From the NCBI GenBank assembly GCA_003252395.1, contig QKEL01000009.1, positions 620,001 to 684,000 of the forward strand: a stretch of 64,000 nt of DNA. The letters run 5' to 3'. The DNA comes from Spirochaetales bacterium. GTDB lineage: Bacteria; Spirochaetota; Spirochaetia; Treponematales; Treponemataceae. Shown here one piece after another: positions 50,764 through 58,878 of the stretch (position 1 is the stretch's first letter; every line of letters starts with the position of its first letter). The position numbers and the translations under genes were made by a program. The notes under the pieces were generated by a model. It ran no database searches and was not told the origin of the DNA. It was given only the letters and a program-made list of their open reading frames with translations.

Positions 50764-51277
50764 TCGACTGGTAATCATTCCCACCGACACGATTTACGGT
50801 TTTTCCGGCATTGTCCCCGACGCGTCGAGCCTTATTATTGAAGCAAAGGGCCGCGATGAGGGAAAGCCCTTCATTCAGTTAATCGCGCATCCCGAAGATT
50901 TAGCGGCGCATACCGAGACGAAGATACATCCAGGACTGCTCGGGCTTTGGCCCGGTGCCGTGACCGTGATCGTTCCGGTTGCGGGCGGAAATACGACCGC
51001 CTTCCGTTGCCCGGGAGATCCCTGGCTTCGCGAGGTGTTACGCCTGACCGGAAAACCCGTCTATTCGACCAGCGTGAATCGCGCGGGGAACCCCGCGTTG
51101 AATAAGATTGACGATATTATCCGTGAATTCGGCGATATCGCTGATCTCGTAATCGACGACGGAGACCAGCCGACGTCCGTGCCCTCTACCATCGTGGACG
51201 CCACCGGCCCGGAATACCGCATAATCCGCGAAGGCGCGGTAAAAATTCCCCAATCGTATTTAAAGGCCCCGCTTTAA
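50702..51277 (+). CDS. L-threonylcarbamoyladenylate synthase (TsaC/Sua5 family)
   Basis: 191 residues. It makes threonylcarbamoyl-AMP, used for the t6A modification of tRNA. Family motifs are LVIIPTDTIYGFSG, then AKGRDEGKPFIQLIAH, PGAVTVIVPV and VYSTSVNRAGNPALN. It is the short TsaC-like form without the Sua5 C-terminal domain. The ATG at 50702 has GGAGG 5-6 nt upstream, which supports the 62-nt overlap with the FtsB-like gene. The 3' end overlaps the convergent gene by 4 nt. Confidence 0.9.
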   Translation: MILSKNAPESARITAEFLRDNRLVIIPTDTIYGFSGIVPDASSLIIEAKGRDEGKPFIQLIAHPEDLAAHTETKIHPGLLGLWPGAVTVIVPVAGGNTTAFRCPGDPWLREVLRLTGKPVYSTSVNRAGNPALNKIDDIIREFGDIADLVIDDGDQPTSVPSTIVDATGPEYRIIREGAVKIPQSYLKAPL

Positions 51278-52119
51278 AAGCGCCGCCATTCCACGGCCAC
51301 CTCGAGGGGGGCGGTATCCACGATGGAATCGCCATTGTGGATTACCTTCGTCGTCTTTTTTATTCCCGTCAATACGTTGCGGTCTACGCCGGAACGCATA
51401 TCCCACTCGGGCGGTTGGATGGTTTGCGCCGCCTCCCGGGCGACCGATTCGGGAAGGTCAAGGAATTGCCGGGGATTCAAGGCGCCCTTTTGCCGGATAA
51501 CCAAAAGCGAATCCCGATATTCCAGGGTCAGCGATATGGAAACGCCGCTGGTCAGTATCATGATTCCCCGGCCGCCGCGGAGTATCATTATCTTCTCTAC
51601 GCCGTTTTCGCCCGACCAGGTTCCGGAGAGGGAATCCACGGAGGGCGGCGCTTCCGGAACGGTTGTCGCGGGGACGGCAGCGGTAACCGCCGGCTCAGGC
51701 AGGTGTACCGACAGGTCGAAGAGGTCCCGAACCAGCATGCGCGATTCCAGAAGCACTCGATTGGTGTTCTCGAAAACCCGGGATATTTTCCGCGTGATGT
51801 CGAGGGGGCCGCCCCGAAGCACCAATTCAAGCCGAACGCCGTTTGGCTGTTGCGATAAATTCCCGTAAAAGAGGTAGTCCGTGCCCGGGGGTACCGTTAA
51901 GTCGCCCGGTATGGGTTCGGCGCGGAGATCGCTGACCTTATAGGAGCGCATCTCAAGGATGAAGGAAAAAACGAGATCGTTCACGTTCTTTCCGACGTAC
52001 GCGCCGACGTCGTTGGATTGGATAGAGTAGGCCGCCACAACGGGGACGTTCTCGGCAACCAGGGTCTGCTGTGACAGGACTGAGATTATTACTAAACAGG
52101 CTGTCCACAAGCGTTTCAT
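51274..52119 (-). CDS. unknown secreted protein
   Basis: 281 residues with a signal peptide (LWTACLVIISVLSQQTLVAE). Family not recognised. The first half is alpha/beta (VVAAYSIQSNDVGAYVGKNVNDLVFSF, YLFYGNLSQQPNGVRLELVL), resembling the opening of periplasmic TolB- or LpoB-like domains but not clearly so. A Pro/Ala/Thr-rich linker (PAVTAAVPATTVPEAPPS) separates a beta-rich C-terminal half (LSGTWSGENGVEKIMILRGGRG). It follows smpB by 19 nt, so it is probably co-transcribed with it. Confidence 0.65.
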   Translation of the reverse strand: MKRLWTACLVIISVLSQQTLVAENVPVVAAYSIQSNDVGAYVGKNVNDLVFSFILEMRSYKVSDLRAEPIPGDLTVPPGTDYLFYGNLSQQPNGVRLELVLRGGPLDITRKISRVFENTNRVLLESRMLVRDLFDLSVHLPEPAVTAAVPATTVPEAPPSVDSLSGTWSGENGVEKIMILRGGRGIMILTSGVSISLTLEYRDSLLVIRQKGALNPRQFLDLPESVAREAAQTIQPPEWDMRSGVDRNVLTGIKKTTKVIHNGDSIVDTAPLEVAVEWRRF

Positions 52120-52138
52120 CGTGGGTATACCGACCTCG

Positions 52139-52606
52139 TTATCCGTCGTTCTTCTTGCGGAATTCGCGTTGCAAGTCTCGTTTCACGTCTCTGTCGCGAA
52201 TATCCGACCGCTTATCAAACAACTTTTTGCCCTTACCGATACCGAGATTTACCTTTACGCGTCCGTTTTTCAGGTAAAAATCGAGCGGAATCAGGGTAAA
52301 CCCCTTTTCCTCGACCTTCCGAATTAACCGCTTGATTTCGTCCCGATGCAGTAAAAGCTTTTTGGGGCGGTCCGGATCATGATTGAATATCGATGAATAG
52401 ACGTACGGGGTTATGTGCAAGCCCATAATCCATATTTCGCCGTTGCGTATTTCACCGAACGCGTCGGGAAAGGACACGTTTCCGGCCTTGAACGACTTCA
52501 CTTCGGTACCTTCCAGCACGATACCGCATTCGATGGAGTCTTCTATGCTGTAGTTGAAGCGCGCTTTTCTGTTTTGCGCGATGCTTCCTGAGGTACCTTT
52601 ACCCAT
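52139..52606 (-). CDS. smpB: SsrA-binding protein SmpB
   Basis: 155 residues, full length. It brings tmRNA to stalled ribosomes. Motifs: SIAQNRKARFNYSIEDSIECGIVLEGTEVKSFK at the N-terminus, HITPYVYSSIFNHDPDRPKKLLLHRDEIKRL in the middle, and the basic tail GKKLFDKRSDIRDRDVKRDLQREFRKKN that enters the ribosome. No tmRNA gene is seen nearby. A perfect TATAAT lies 8 nt before the ATG, so the mRNA is probably leaderless. Confidence 0.97.
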   Translation of the reverse strand: MGKGTSGSIAQNRKARFNYSIEDSIECGIVLEGTEVKSFKAGNVSFPDAFGEIRNGEIWIMGLHITPYVYSSIFNHDPDRPKKLLLHRDEIKRLIRKVEEKGFTLIPLDFYLKNGRVKVNLGIGKGKKLFDKRSDIRDRDVKRDLQREFRKKNDG

Positions 52607-52614
52607 GGTAGGGA

Positions 52615-52666
52615 ATTATATGGTTTTGCGAACTCTCTTGTCAACGACGGACCTTCATGTTACCAT
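52615..52666. promoter_or_regulatory. divergent overlapping promoters for smpB (minus) and the signal-peptidase-like gene (plus)
   Basis: Minus: TTGACA (52639-52644), 18 nt, TATAAT (52615-52620), then 8 nt to the smpB ATG. Plus: TTGTCA (52638-52643), 17 nt, extended -10 TGT-TACCAT (52661-52666); the plus gene then has a short leader with GGAGG. The -35 boxes overlap in TTGTCAA. Confidence 0.7.
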
Positions 52667-52695
52667 TTTCCGGATTATCCCACGGAGGCCGCACG

Positions 52696-53436
52696 ATGCC
52701 CGCTAAATGGCACAAATATTCCTACTCAGCGCAGAGGCAAGAACGTCGATCGGCGCTTTTAGTTTTCTTCTTCATCGTCCTATTCGCGGCGGTTTTCTGG
52801 CTGATTCACACGTTTCTGTTCACGATGTACCGGGTAGGGTCCCCGACGATGGAACCGAACCTCTCTGACGGGGACCGCATAATCGCGACGCCGCTGTACA
52901 AAACCTCCGACTCCCGAGGCGGGCGAAATCCCCTCCTGACGCCGGTGACGAGGGGGGATTTAGCGGTAATCGGGCCGGAACATCCCGAAGCTTCGTCGCT
53001 TTTCCGGAGCGCGATCAATTCGGTTATATCGTTCGTAACCCTCCAGAAAATGAGACCCTTAAGCGATTCGCGCTCGTTGGTTTCGAAGCCGGTTATTCGG
53101 AGAATCGTGGGAATGCCGGGCGATACCATTTATCTTGAGAAATCGGTATTACGCATTAAAACCCCCGAGTCGTCGCACTTCCTTACGGAATTTGAGATTA
53201 TCAACGGCGAGTACGACATCAACGTGGATATTCTCCCCGAGGGATGGACCGCTGACCTACCGTTTTCCGACGCTACTTCGGAACTTACGCTTGGACCAAA
53301 CGAGTACTTCGTTCTGTGCGACAATAGGCAAACCGCCAGCGATTCCCGAATATGGGGCCCGATTCCCGGTACGCGCATACAGGCGAAGGCATTTTTCCGC
53401 TATTGGCCGTTATCGGAACTTGGCCTACTCCATTAA
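52696..53436 (+). CDS. signal peptidase I-like protein with both catalytic residues replaced
   Basis: 246 residues from the ATG at 52696 (GGAGG 7 nt upstream); the track ATG at 52657 has no ribosome-binding site. One N-terminal membrane helix (ALLVFFFIVLFAAVFWLIHTFLF) and the S26 fold: VGSPTMEPNLSDGDRI, then VIRRIVGMPGDTIYLE and CDNRQTASDSRIWGPIPGTRI. The nucleophile serine of the S-M-x-P motif is threonine here, and the general-base lysine of (I)KRVxGxPGD is arginine. The last box is intact. Ordinary signal peptidase activity looks unlikely; it may be a regulatory or chaperone-like paralogue. hemW follows 6 nt later. Confidence 0.78.
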   Translation: MPAKWHKYSYSAQRQERRSALLVFFFIVLFAAVFWLIHTFLFTMYRVGSPTMEPNLSDGDRIIATPLYKTSDSRGGRNPLLTPVTRGDLAVIGPEHPEASSLFRSAINSVISFVTLQKMRPLSDSRSLVSKPVIRRIVGMPGDTIYLEKSVLRIKTPESSHFLTEFEIINGEYDINVDILPEGWTADLPFSDATSELTLGPNEYFVLCDNRQTASDSRIWGPIPGTRIQAKAFFRYWPLSELGLLH

Positions 53437-53442
53437 ACCGAC

Positions 53443-54588
53443 ATGAGCCATTCTCTCTATGTCCATATACCTATCTGTATACAAAAGTGTACATATTGCG
53501 ACTTTTTCTCGGATGTTCGCTACCTCAATTCCGTAGACAAAATCATTGATTCGCTCATAAAGGAACTACGCATAAAAGCCGCAAGCAGTGCCGTTTCCGC
53601 GTGGAATACGATTTATATCGGCGGCGGCACTCCGAGCGTACTCACGAATTCCCAAGTACGGCTTCTGTGTTCTGCCATACGCTCAGTCGCGCCGGTCGTT
53701 GCGGGTGCGGAATGGACCATCGAGGCAAATCCCGAGGACATTACCGCTGAATGGCTTGACGGCTGCGCCATCGAAGGCATAAACCGCCTCTCTTTCGGGC
53801 TACAGAGCATGAATGACGAGGAACTATCGCTGGTGCGACGCCGGGGTAACCGTTCGACGAATCTAAAGGCGCTGGATACCGTGAACGGCCATTGGCCCGG
53901 AGAAGTTTCCCTGGACCTTATATCGGGTTTACCGGGACAGACCAAGGAAAGCCTCGCCGAATCCATTTCCTGGGCGTGCGCGTCCAAAGCAAACCATATT
54001 TCCCTCTACTCGTTGACCATTGAAGACGGAACGGCTTTGGCTCATTCCTTGCGGAGCGGAACCGGACCCGCCGTGCCGCGAGACGATGAGGCGGATTCCC
54101 TGTGGCTAGCGGGGCGAGATGCCCTGATCCGGGCGGGTTTCGCTCAGTACGAAGTATCCAATTTCGCCAGAACGGGCCATGAGAGCGCCCACAATCTCGT
54201 GTATTGGCGCATGGGCGAGTGGATCGGGGTGGGACCTTCCGCCAGCGGCACGGTACGGCGTGGGCCCTGCGCCCTTCGTACGACCAATGCGAGGGAGATT
54301 GAGGCCTGGCTCGCCGACCCCGTCGGAAGCGCCGAAACGGAAGAAATCGGCCCAGCCGATTGCGCGAAAGAGACGCTGATCATGGGCATGAGACTCCTTG
54401 AGGGCGTGGACCGCCGGAATTTTGCTAATCGATTCGGAAGGGATATACTGGAAGTTGCGGGCAAAACCTGCGCGGCATGGGAACGCCGAGGGCTGCTCAG
54501 GGTATCGGAAAGCCGCATCGCCCTGAATGCCGAGGGCATATTGCTTTTAAACGCGTTTCTCGGGCAATGCCTGGAGGAGATGGATTGA
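53443..54588 (+). CDS. hemW: HemW-type radical SAM haem chaperone
   Basis: 381 residues. HemW (formerly called HemN-like) carries haem to membrane proteins and is not the coproporphyrinogen oxidase. The radical SAM motif CxxxCxxC is CIQKCTYC in YVHIPICIQKCTYCDFF, followed by YIGGGTPSVL and RLSFGLQSMNDEELSLVRRRG. The C-terminal part has ANHISLYSLTIEDGTAL and FARTGHESAHNLVYWRMGEWIGVGPSASG. The HemW-type N-terminus lacks the Cys that HemN has. The stop overlaps the K+ channel start in TTGA. Confidence 0.9.
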   Translation: MSHSLYVHIPICIQKCTYCDFFSDVRYLNSVDKIIDSLIKELRIKAASSAVSAWNTIYIGGGTPSVLTNSQVRLLCSAIRSVAPVVAGAEWTIEANPEDITAEWLDGCAIEGINRLSFGLQSMNDEELSLVRRRGNRSTNLKALDTVNGHWPGEVSLDLISGLPGQTKESLAESISWACASKANHISLYSLTIEDGTALAHSLRSGTGPAVPRDDEADSLWLAGRDALIRAGFAQYEVSNFARTGHESAHNLVYWRMGEWIGVGPSASGTVRRGPCALRTTNAREIEAWLADPVGSAETEEIGPADCAKETLIMGMRLLEGVDRRNFANRFGRDILEVAGKTCAAWERRGLLRVSESRIALNAEGILLLNAFLGQCLEEMD

Positions 54589-55769
54589 AGTCGAGACGAA
54601 GGTGGCATCGTTTTTTATATACCCTCAATGATCCGTCAATCAGGATCGGAATCGCCTTGTCCGTCTTTTTTTCGGCCCTGACCCTCGCTATCCTCGCGGC
54701 GGAAAAGGCCTCGAATCCGGCGCTGGAATCCGTTTCCGACGCCTTCTGGTATACCCTGGTTACCATTACCACCATCGGATACGGGGATATTACCCCGGTC
54801 ACGGGGTTGGGCCGGCTGGTCGCGGTGGCGATCATGTCGAGCGGGGTCGTGGTCTTCGGCGCCGTAAGCGGTAAACTGGCGTCGGTTTTTTTCGACAGAC
54901 AGCAAAAAAGGGAGCGGGGATTGGTTAAGCTCAGGAAAAAAAGGGAACACTTGGTCGTCTGCGGTTGGAAACCGGATATGGATTCGCTGGTGACCGGAAT
55001 TCTGCGCGCGAATCCGGAAATGCTTCCCGGCGATATCGTGCTGGTCAACGGGGCCTCGCAAGAGCGGATGTACCCCATTCTCAATTCAGCCGCCTTGCGC
55101 GGCATACATTACGTGAACGGAGACTTTATCGAGGAGGAAACCCTCGAACGGGCGAACGTGAAGACCGCCTCGAACGTGATGGTATTGGCCGATTATTCGC
55201 AGAACTACTCGGAAATAGAAATGGATTCCCGAACGGTACTCGCCGTAATCACCATAAAAAAGATGAATCGCATGAGCTATGTCGCCGCGGAGATCCTGGA
55301 CCCGAAATTCCGGAAGCACCTGGAAAACGAGCGTTGCGACGAGATCATCCTTTCCCGTCAGTACGAGAAACGGGTTTTGGTATCGGCCTCCGGAGCGACC
55401 GGCGCCAGCCATGTGCTGGAGCATCTTTTCGGCGAGGCGGAGAACGGGGGCCTCACCATCGTCGATATACCCGAACAGGGTATCGGCATGAATTTCGGCG
55501 AGCTTTCGGCGCTCTTTAGCGCGTCCGGGAGCGGCATTCTCGTGGGGCTCCTCGAAAACACCGGCAATTATTTCCTGAGAAAGCAGGAGGCCCTCGCCGA
55601 GGCCCAAAAGAATCCGGACATACCGGGCATCGTGAGCAATCTGAAAAAGGTAAAGGAACTGAAGAGCAACCGCACCGTGTTGGCCCCGGATACGGATTAC
55701 GCCGTGAAAAAGTATTCGAAGGCCATTCTGGTTTGCCCCACTGCCACCGTTGACGGGGAAGCGTTATGA
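54585..55769 (+). CDS. two-helix K+ channel with RCK (TrkA-N) domain
   Basis: 394 residues from a TTG at 54585, preceded by GGAGGAG; the track ORF begins inside hemW. Two membrane helices flank a pore loop with the selectivity filter TITTIGYGD. The RCK domain starts at HLVVCGWKPDMDSLVTGIL and continues through FIEEETLERANVKTASNVMVLAD, giving a channel like MthK or GsuK in design. The C-terminal 120 residues are a second ligand-binding-like region. The Rossmann loop is GWKPDM rather than GxGxxG, so NAD binding is unclear. It overlaps the cyclic-nucleotide-binding gene by ATGA. Confidence 0.88.
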   Translation: MKSRRRWHRFLYTLNDPSIRIGIALSVFFSALTLAILAAEKASNPALESVSDAFWYTLVTITTIGYGDITPVTGLGRLVAVAIMSSGVVVFGAVSGKLASVFFDRQQKRERGLVKLRKKREHLVVCGWKPDMDSLVTGILRANPEMLPGDIVLVNGASQERMYPILNSAALRGIHYVNGDFIEEETLERANVKTASNVMVLADYSQNYSEIEMDSRTVLAVITIKKMNRMSYVAAEILDPKFRKHLENERCDEIILSRQYEKRVLVSASGATGASHVLEHLFGEAENGGLTIVDIPEQGIGMNFGELSALFSASGSGILVGLLENTGNYFLRKQEALAEAQKNPDIPGIVSNLKKVKELKSNRTVLAPDTDYAVKKYSKAILVCPTATVDGEAL

Positions 55770-56254
55770 GCGCCGAAGTCATCGAGCGGATCAGGAATAT
55801 CGCCATCTTTTCGGATTTTTCCGGCGACCCGGAACGGCTCGGGAAAATCGCCGCGAAACTGAAAGTGCGTCGCCACGCGGCGGGCAGCGCGATCATAACC
55901 GAAGGGGAGGAAGGCGATACCCTTTTCGTGCTCAACGCGGGGAGCGTGCGGATATTGCGGAATACCCTCGCGGGAGACACCTTCGCCCTCGTAAACCTCT
56001 CGGCCGACGCAAACGTGTACTTCGGGGAAATCGCGCTAATAGACAACGACCGCAGGTCGGCCACGGTAACCGCGCTGACCGACTGCGAGACGCTGACGCT
56101 CGCGAGGAAGGATTATTTGGATCTCTGCGAGGAAGACCCGGTGATCGGCTATCGGCTCACCTTCCAGCTCGCCCTCAAGCTCGGCTCCGCGCTGCGAAAA
56201 TCCAACCGCGACATGATTACCATGTACCAGGCCCTGCTCGAGGAAATTAGCTGA
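55766..56254 (+). CDS. stand-alone cyclic-nucleotide-binding protein
   Basis: 162 residues made of a single cNMP-binding beta-roll (residues about 15-130), with the phosphate-binding cassette YFGEIALIDNDRRSATVTAL keeping the Glu and Arg that hold the nucleotide. The C-terminal helix (QLALKLGSALRKSNRDMITMYQ) is too short for a DNA-binding domain, so it is not a CRP-type regulator. It overlaps the K+ channel gene by 4 nt, which suggests that it regulates that channel in trans. The nucleotide is not known, and no cyclase gene is near. Confidence 0.85.
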   Translation: MSAEVIERIRNIAIFSDFSGDPERLGKIAAKLKVRRHAAGSAIITEGEEGDTLFVLNAGSVRILRNTLAGDTFALVNLSADANVYFGEIALIDNDRRSATVTALTDCETLTLARKDYLDLCEEDPVIGYRLTFQLALKLGSALRKSNRDMITMYQALLEEIS

Positions 56255-56268
56255 ACGACACCGACTAC

Positions 56269-58842
56269 CTAGGAAAAAAAGCTGTCGAGCTTGCGATAGA
56301 TCGCGCCTACCGCTTCCTTGTCTTCTTCGGCGGCGGTTTCGCTCATCTGGTCTATGAGGGTCTCGAGGCTCGCCAGGGTCTCGTTCAGGGCGGTGTGAAA
56401 CCCCCGTGAGCATTTGAACCAGAACTGACCGTTCCCGTCGTTAAAGAGGCAAATGAAACCCAGTTCCTTGCTCTTTTCTTTGGCGACCGTTACCCGAAAC
56501 AGCCATTTTAAGTTGCTTATCAAGCGTCCGGGGTCATCGGCGAACACGAAATTTTCCCTGCGCGGCCAGGCATTGGCCGCAACCGGCTCAAGGGGAAAGG
56601 TTGCGGCTACCCGCAATATCAAATCCATCTTTTCCCCGGCAAGAAGGTCGTGCGAACCGATCTGTATCTTGCCGCGAAGCCCCGCGATTTGCTTCATGAG
56701 CGAGCCGGATAGATCCGCTCCCTTTAGCGCCGCGGTGAATCGATCCAGGGGTAGGGTAAGCTGTTTCTTGCCTTTTACGCGGGTAATCTCGAAAAAATCG
56801 TTTCCGAACGCCACGCCCTCGACCGGTTTCTCTGCCGCAGCGGCGGTCGAAGCGGCCTGACCCGGTACGGCTTGGCGACCTACGCGGCTCTTTCCGCCCG
56901 GGGCGGTTCCCTCGCGCGCCGCCTCGATCCGCCCGTCTTTTCCCCGCTTTGGAGATAAACCGGCGATAAGCTCGGGATCGATCCGGGAGAGGATTTTCCG
57001 GTCCAGGGGGGAAACGGACATGGCGTACATGCGCGAGGTGCGCACGATTTCGCCCGCCACGATAAACTGCGGGCTTTCCCGATACATGCACGAACCGGGG
57101 TGTATTTGGATGCGCTCGGCCGTAAGGCTCTTGAAGGAATCGCGCCCTTCCCGCACGCAGACGAATTGTATCATGCCCGTGGCGACGCAGGTCAGGTAAT
57201 CCTCCACCGGGCCGCCGCCGATTATCGGCACGCCCATATCGGAGACGATCAGTTCCAATTGGTCCTTGATATTCGATATTTCCGCCATGACCCGCTCGTC
57301 CAAAAAGCTGATCTCGCAGAAGCGGGACTTGTTTTTCGCCATCTTGTGCATGCGGTATATTTTCAAAAACGAGGCGAAGTCTCCCGCGGGATCGCGAAAC
57401 CCGTGATGGGCCTTGCGCGCGTCCATCTCCTTCCCGGGAGGGAGTATGAAGGGAGACTGGGCCGAGAGAAAGGCCGCCGCCACGATTACGTCCTCCACGA
57501 CCGAGGGCCAATTGAGTATGGCCTCCACGATGATTCGGGACTGCCGGGGAGGCAGTGGGAATTGGCACATCATTTTGCCCGTACGGGAGAGGCTGTTGTC
57601 GGCGTTCAACGCCGCCAGCAGGTTGAGCGTTTCCACCGCGCCCACGAGGCCGCTCTTGGAGGGGGGCGATATGAAATCGAATTGCTCGAAATCGGTGATG
57701 CCAAGCTCCGACATGCGGAGCACTACCTCCGAAAGGTCCGTCCGGTATATTTCCTCGGTGGTATAAAGGGGCCGCTCCTCGAAGTCCTTGCGCTCGTACA
57801 GGCGGTAACAGGTTCCCTCGCGGGTGCGTCCCGCCCGGCCCCGTCGCTGGTTGCACGAGGCCTTTGACACCGGAACCTCGTTCAGGCTCGAGGTATAGCT
57901 GAACGGATTGTAAAAGTTGAGCTTTGCCTGGCCGGAATCGATCACGCTGGTAATGCCGTCTATGGTGACGGACGTTTCGGCGATATTCGTGGAGATGATG
58001 ATTTTCTTCTTTCCGAAAGGCGGCGGGTCGAACACCCGCTCCTGCTCTTCCTTCCCGAGCCGGCCGTAGAGGGGCAGCACGTGGAGCTTCCGGAACCAGG
58101 GCTCAAGGGACAATCGCTGAACACAGCCCTTGATCGCCCTTTCGCCGGGAAGGAACACGAGGATATCCCCCGAACGTCCGTCGCCGATAATCCTGCCGAC
58201 GATGCCCGCGATTTTTTCCATGAGGGCCTCTTCGGCCGCGAGGCCTCCGCCCGAGGCGGGGATGGGGGGCGGGTCGTACACGAGGGTGACGGGGTAGGTG
58301 ATCGCGTCGATCATGACCACCGGGCAATCGTCGAAATAGGCAGAGAAAAGCTCGGTATTCATCGTGGCGGAAGATACGATGACCTTGAAATCCGGACGCT
58401 CGGCGAGAACGCGCTTGAGCAGTCCGAGAATGAAGTCGATGTTGAGGCTACGCTCGTGGGCCTCGTCCACCATCAGCATGGAATACTTGCTGAGCCAGGG
58501 ATCGAGTTTCATTTCCTGAAGCAAAATGCCGTCGGTCATGATCTTGATTCGGGTACCGGCCTCGGTTTTATCCTCGAACCGCATTTTATAGCCCACGAGG
58601 CCGGGCATGGGGGTTTTAAGCTGCTTCGAGATAAACTCGCTGACCGAAAGGGCGGCGATGCGGCGGGGTTGGGTAACGCCGATCATTCCGTTCTTGGAAT
58701 AACCGGCCTCATGCAGGATAATCGGGAGCTGAGTCGTTTTTCCGGAACCCGTGGGGCTTTCCACGACGATGACCTGGTTTCTTTCCAGCATGTCAAGGAT
58801 ACGTTGTTTTTGCTGGTATACCGGCAAATCATGTGGTTGCAT
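56269..58842 (-). CDS. DEAH-box ATP-dependent RNA helicase, HrpA/HrpB-like
   Basis: 857 residues. Motif I is VESPTGSGKTTQLP, II is DEAHERS, III is SSATMNT, and VI is QRRGRAGRTREGTCYRLY. The HA2 and OB-like regions follow. It is shorter than E. coli HrpA (about 1300) and near HrpB in size. A low-complexity insertion (RIEAAREGTAPGGKSRVGRQ, then AASTAAAAEKP) lies at about residues 640-680. A perfect TATAAT ends 7 nt before the ATG at 58842, with TTGCTC 17 nt further, and no Shine-Dalgarno is present. Confidence 0.88.
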   Translation of the reverse strand: MQPHDLPVYQQKQRILDMLERNQVIVVESPTGSGKTTQLPIILHEAGYSKNGMIGVTQPRRIAALSVSEFISKQLKTPMPGLVGYKMRFEDKTEAGTRIKIMTDGILLQEMKLDPWLSKYSMLMVDEAHERSLNIDFILGLLKRVLAERPDFKVIVSSATMNTELFSAYFDDCPVVMIDAITYPVTLVYDPPPIPASGGGLAAEEALMEKIAGIVGRIIGDGRSGDILVFLPGERAIKGCVQRLSLEPWFRKLHVLPLYGRLGKEEQERVFDPPPFGKKKIIISTNIAETSVTIDGITSVIDSGQAKLNFYNPFSYTSSLNEVPVSKASCNQRRGRAGRTREGTCYRLYERKDFEERPLYTTEEIYRTDLSEVVLRMSELGITDFEQFDFISPPSKSGLVGAVETLNLLAALNADNSLSRTGKMMCQFPLPPRQSRIIVEAILNWPSVVEDVIVAAAFLSAQSPFILPPGKEMDARKAHHGFRDPAGDFASFLKIYRMHKMAKNKSRFCEISFLDERVMAEISNIKDQLELIVSDMGVPIIGGGPVEDYLTCVATGMIQFVCVREGRDSFKSLTAERIQIHPGSCMYRESPQFIVAGEIVRTSRMYAMSVSPLDRKILSRIDPELIAGLSPKRGKDGRIEAAREGTAPGGKSRVGRQAVPGQAASTAAAAEKPVEGVAFGNDFFEITRVKGKKQLTLPLDRFTAALKGADLSGSLMKQIAGLRGKIQIGSHDLLAGEKMDLILRVAATFPLEPVAANAWPRRENFVFADDPGRLISNLKWLFRVTVAKEKSKELGFICLFNDGNGQFWFKCSRGFHTALNETLASLETLIDQMSETAAEEDKEAVGAIYRKLDSFFS

Positions 58843-58849
58843 ACCCTTG

Positions 58850-58878
58850 ATTATAGACGTTTACCGGCGGAGGAGCAA
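58850..58878 (-). promoter_or_regulatory. promoter of the DEAH helicase gene, leaderless
   Basis: TATAAT (58850-58855) with TTGCTC (58873-58878) 17 nt upstream; the ATG follows after 7 nt (CAAGGGT). The -35 box abuts the stop codon of the CapA gene, so the helicase may also be reached by read-through. Confidence 0.6.

Noticed and set aside
56588-57856. 422-aa minus-strand ORF inside the helicase gene
   Set aside because: Same strand but other frame; Arg/Gly-rich, no domain, while the helicase frame has all its motifs.
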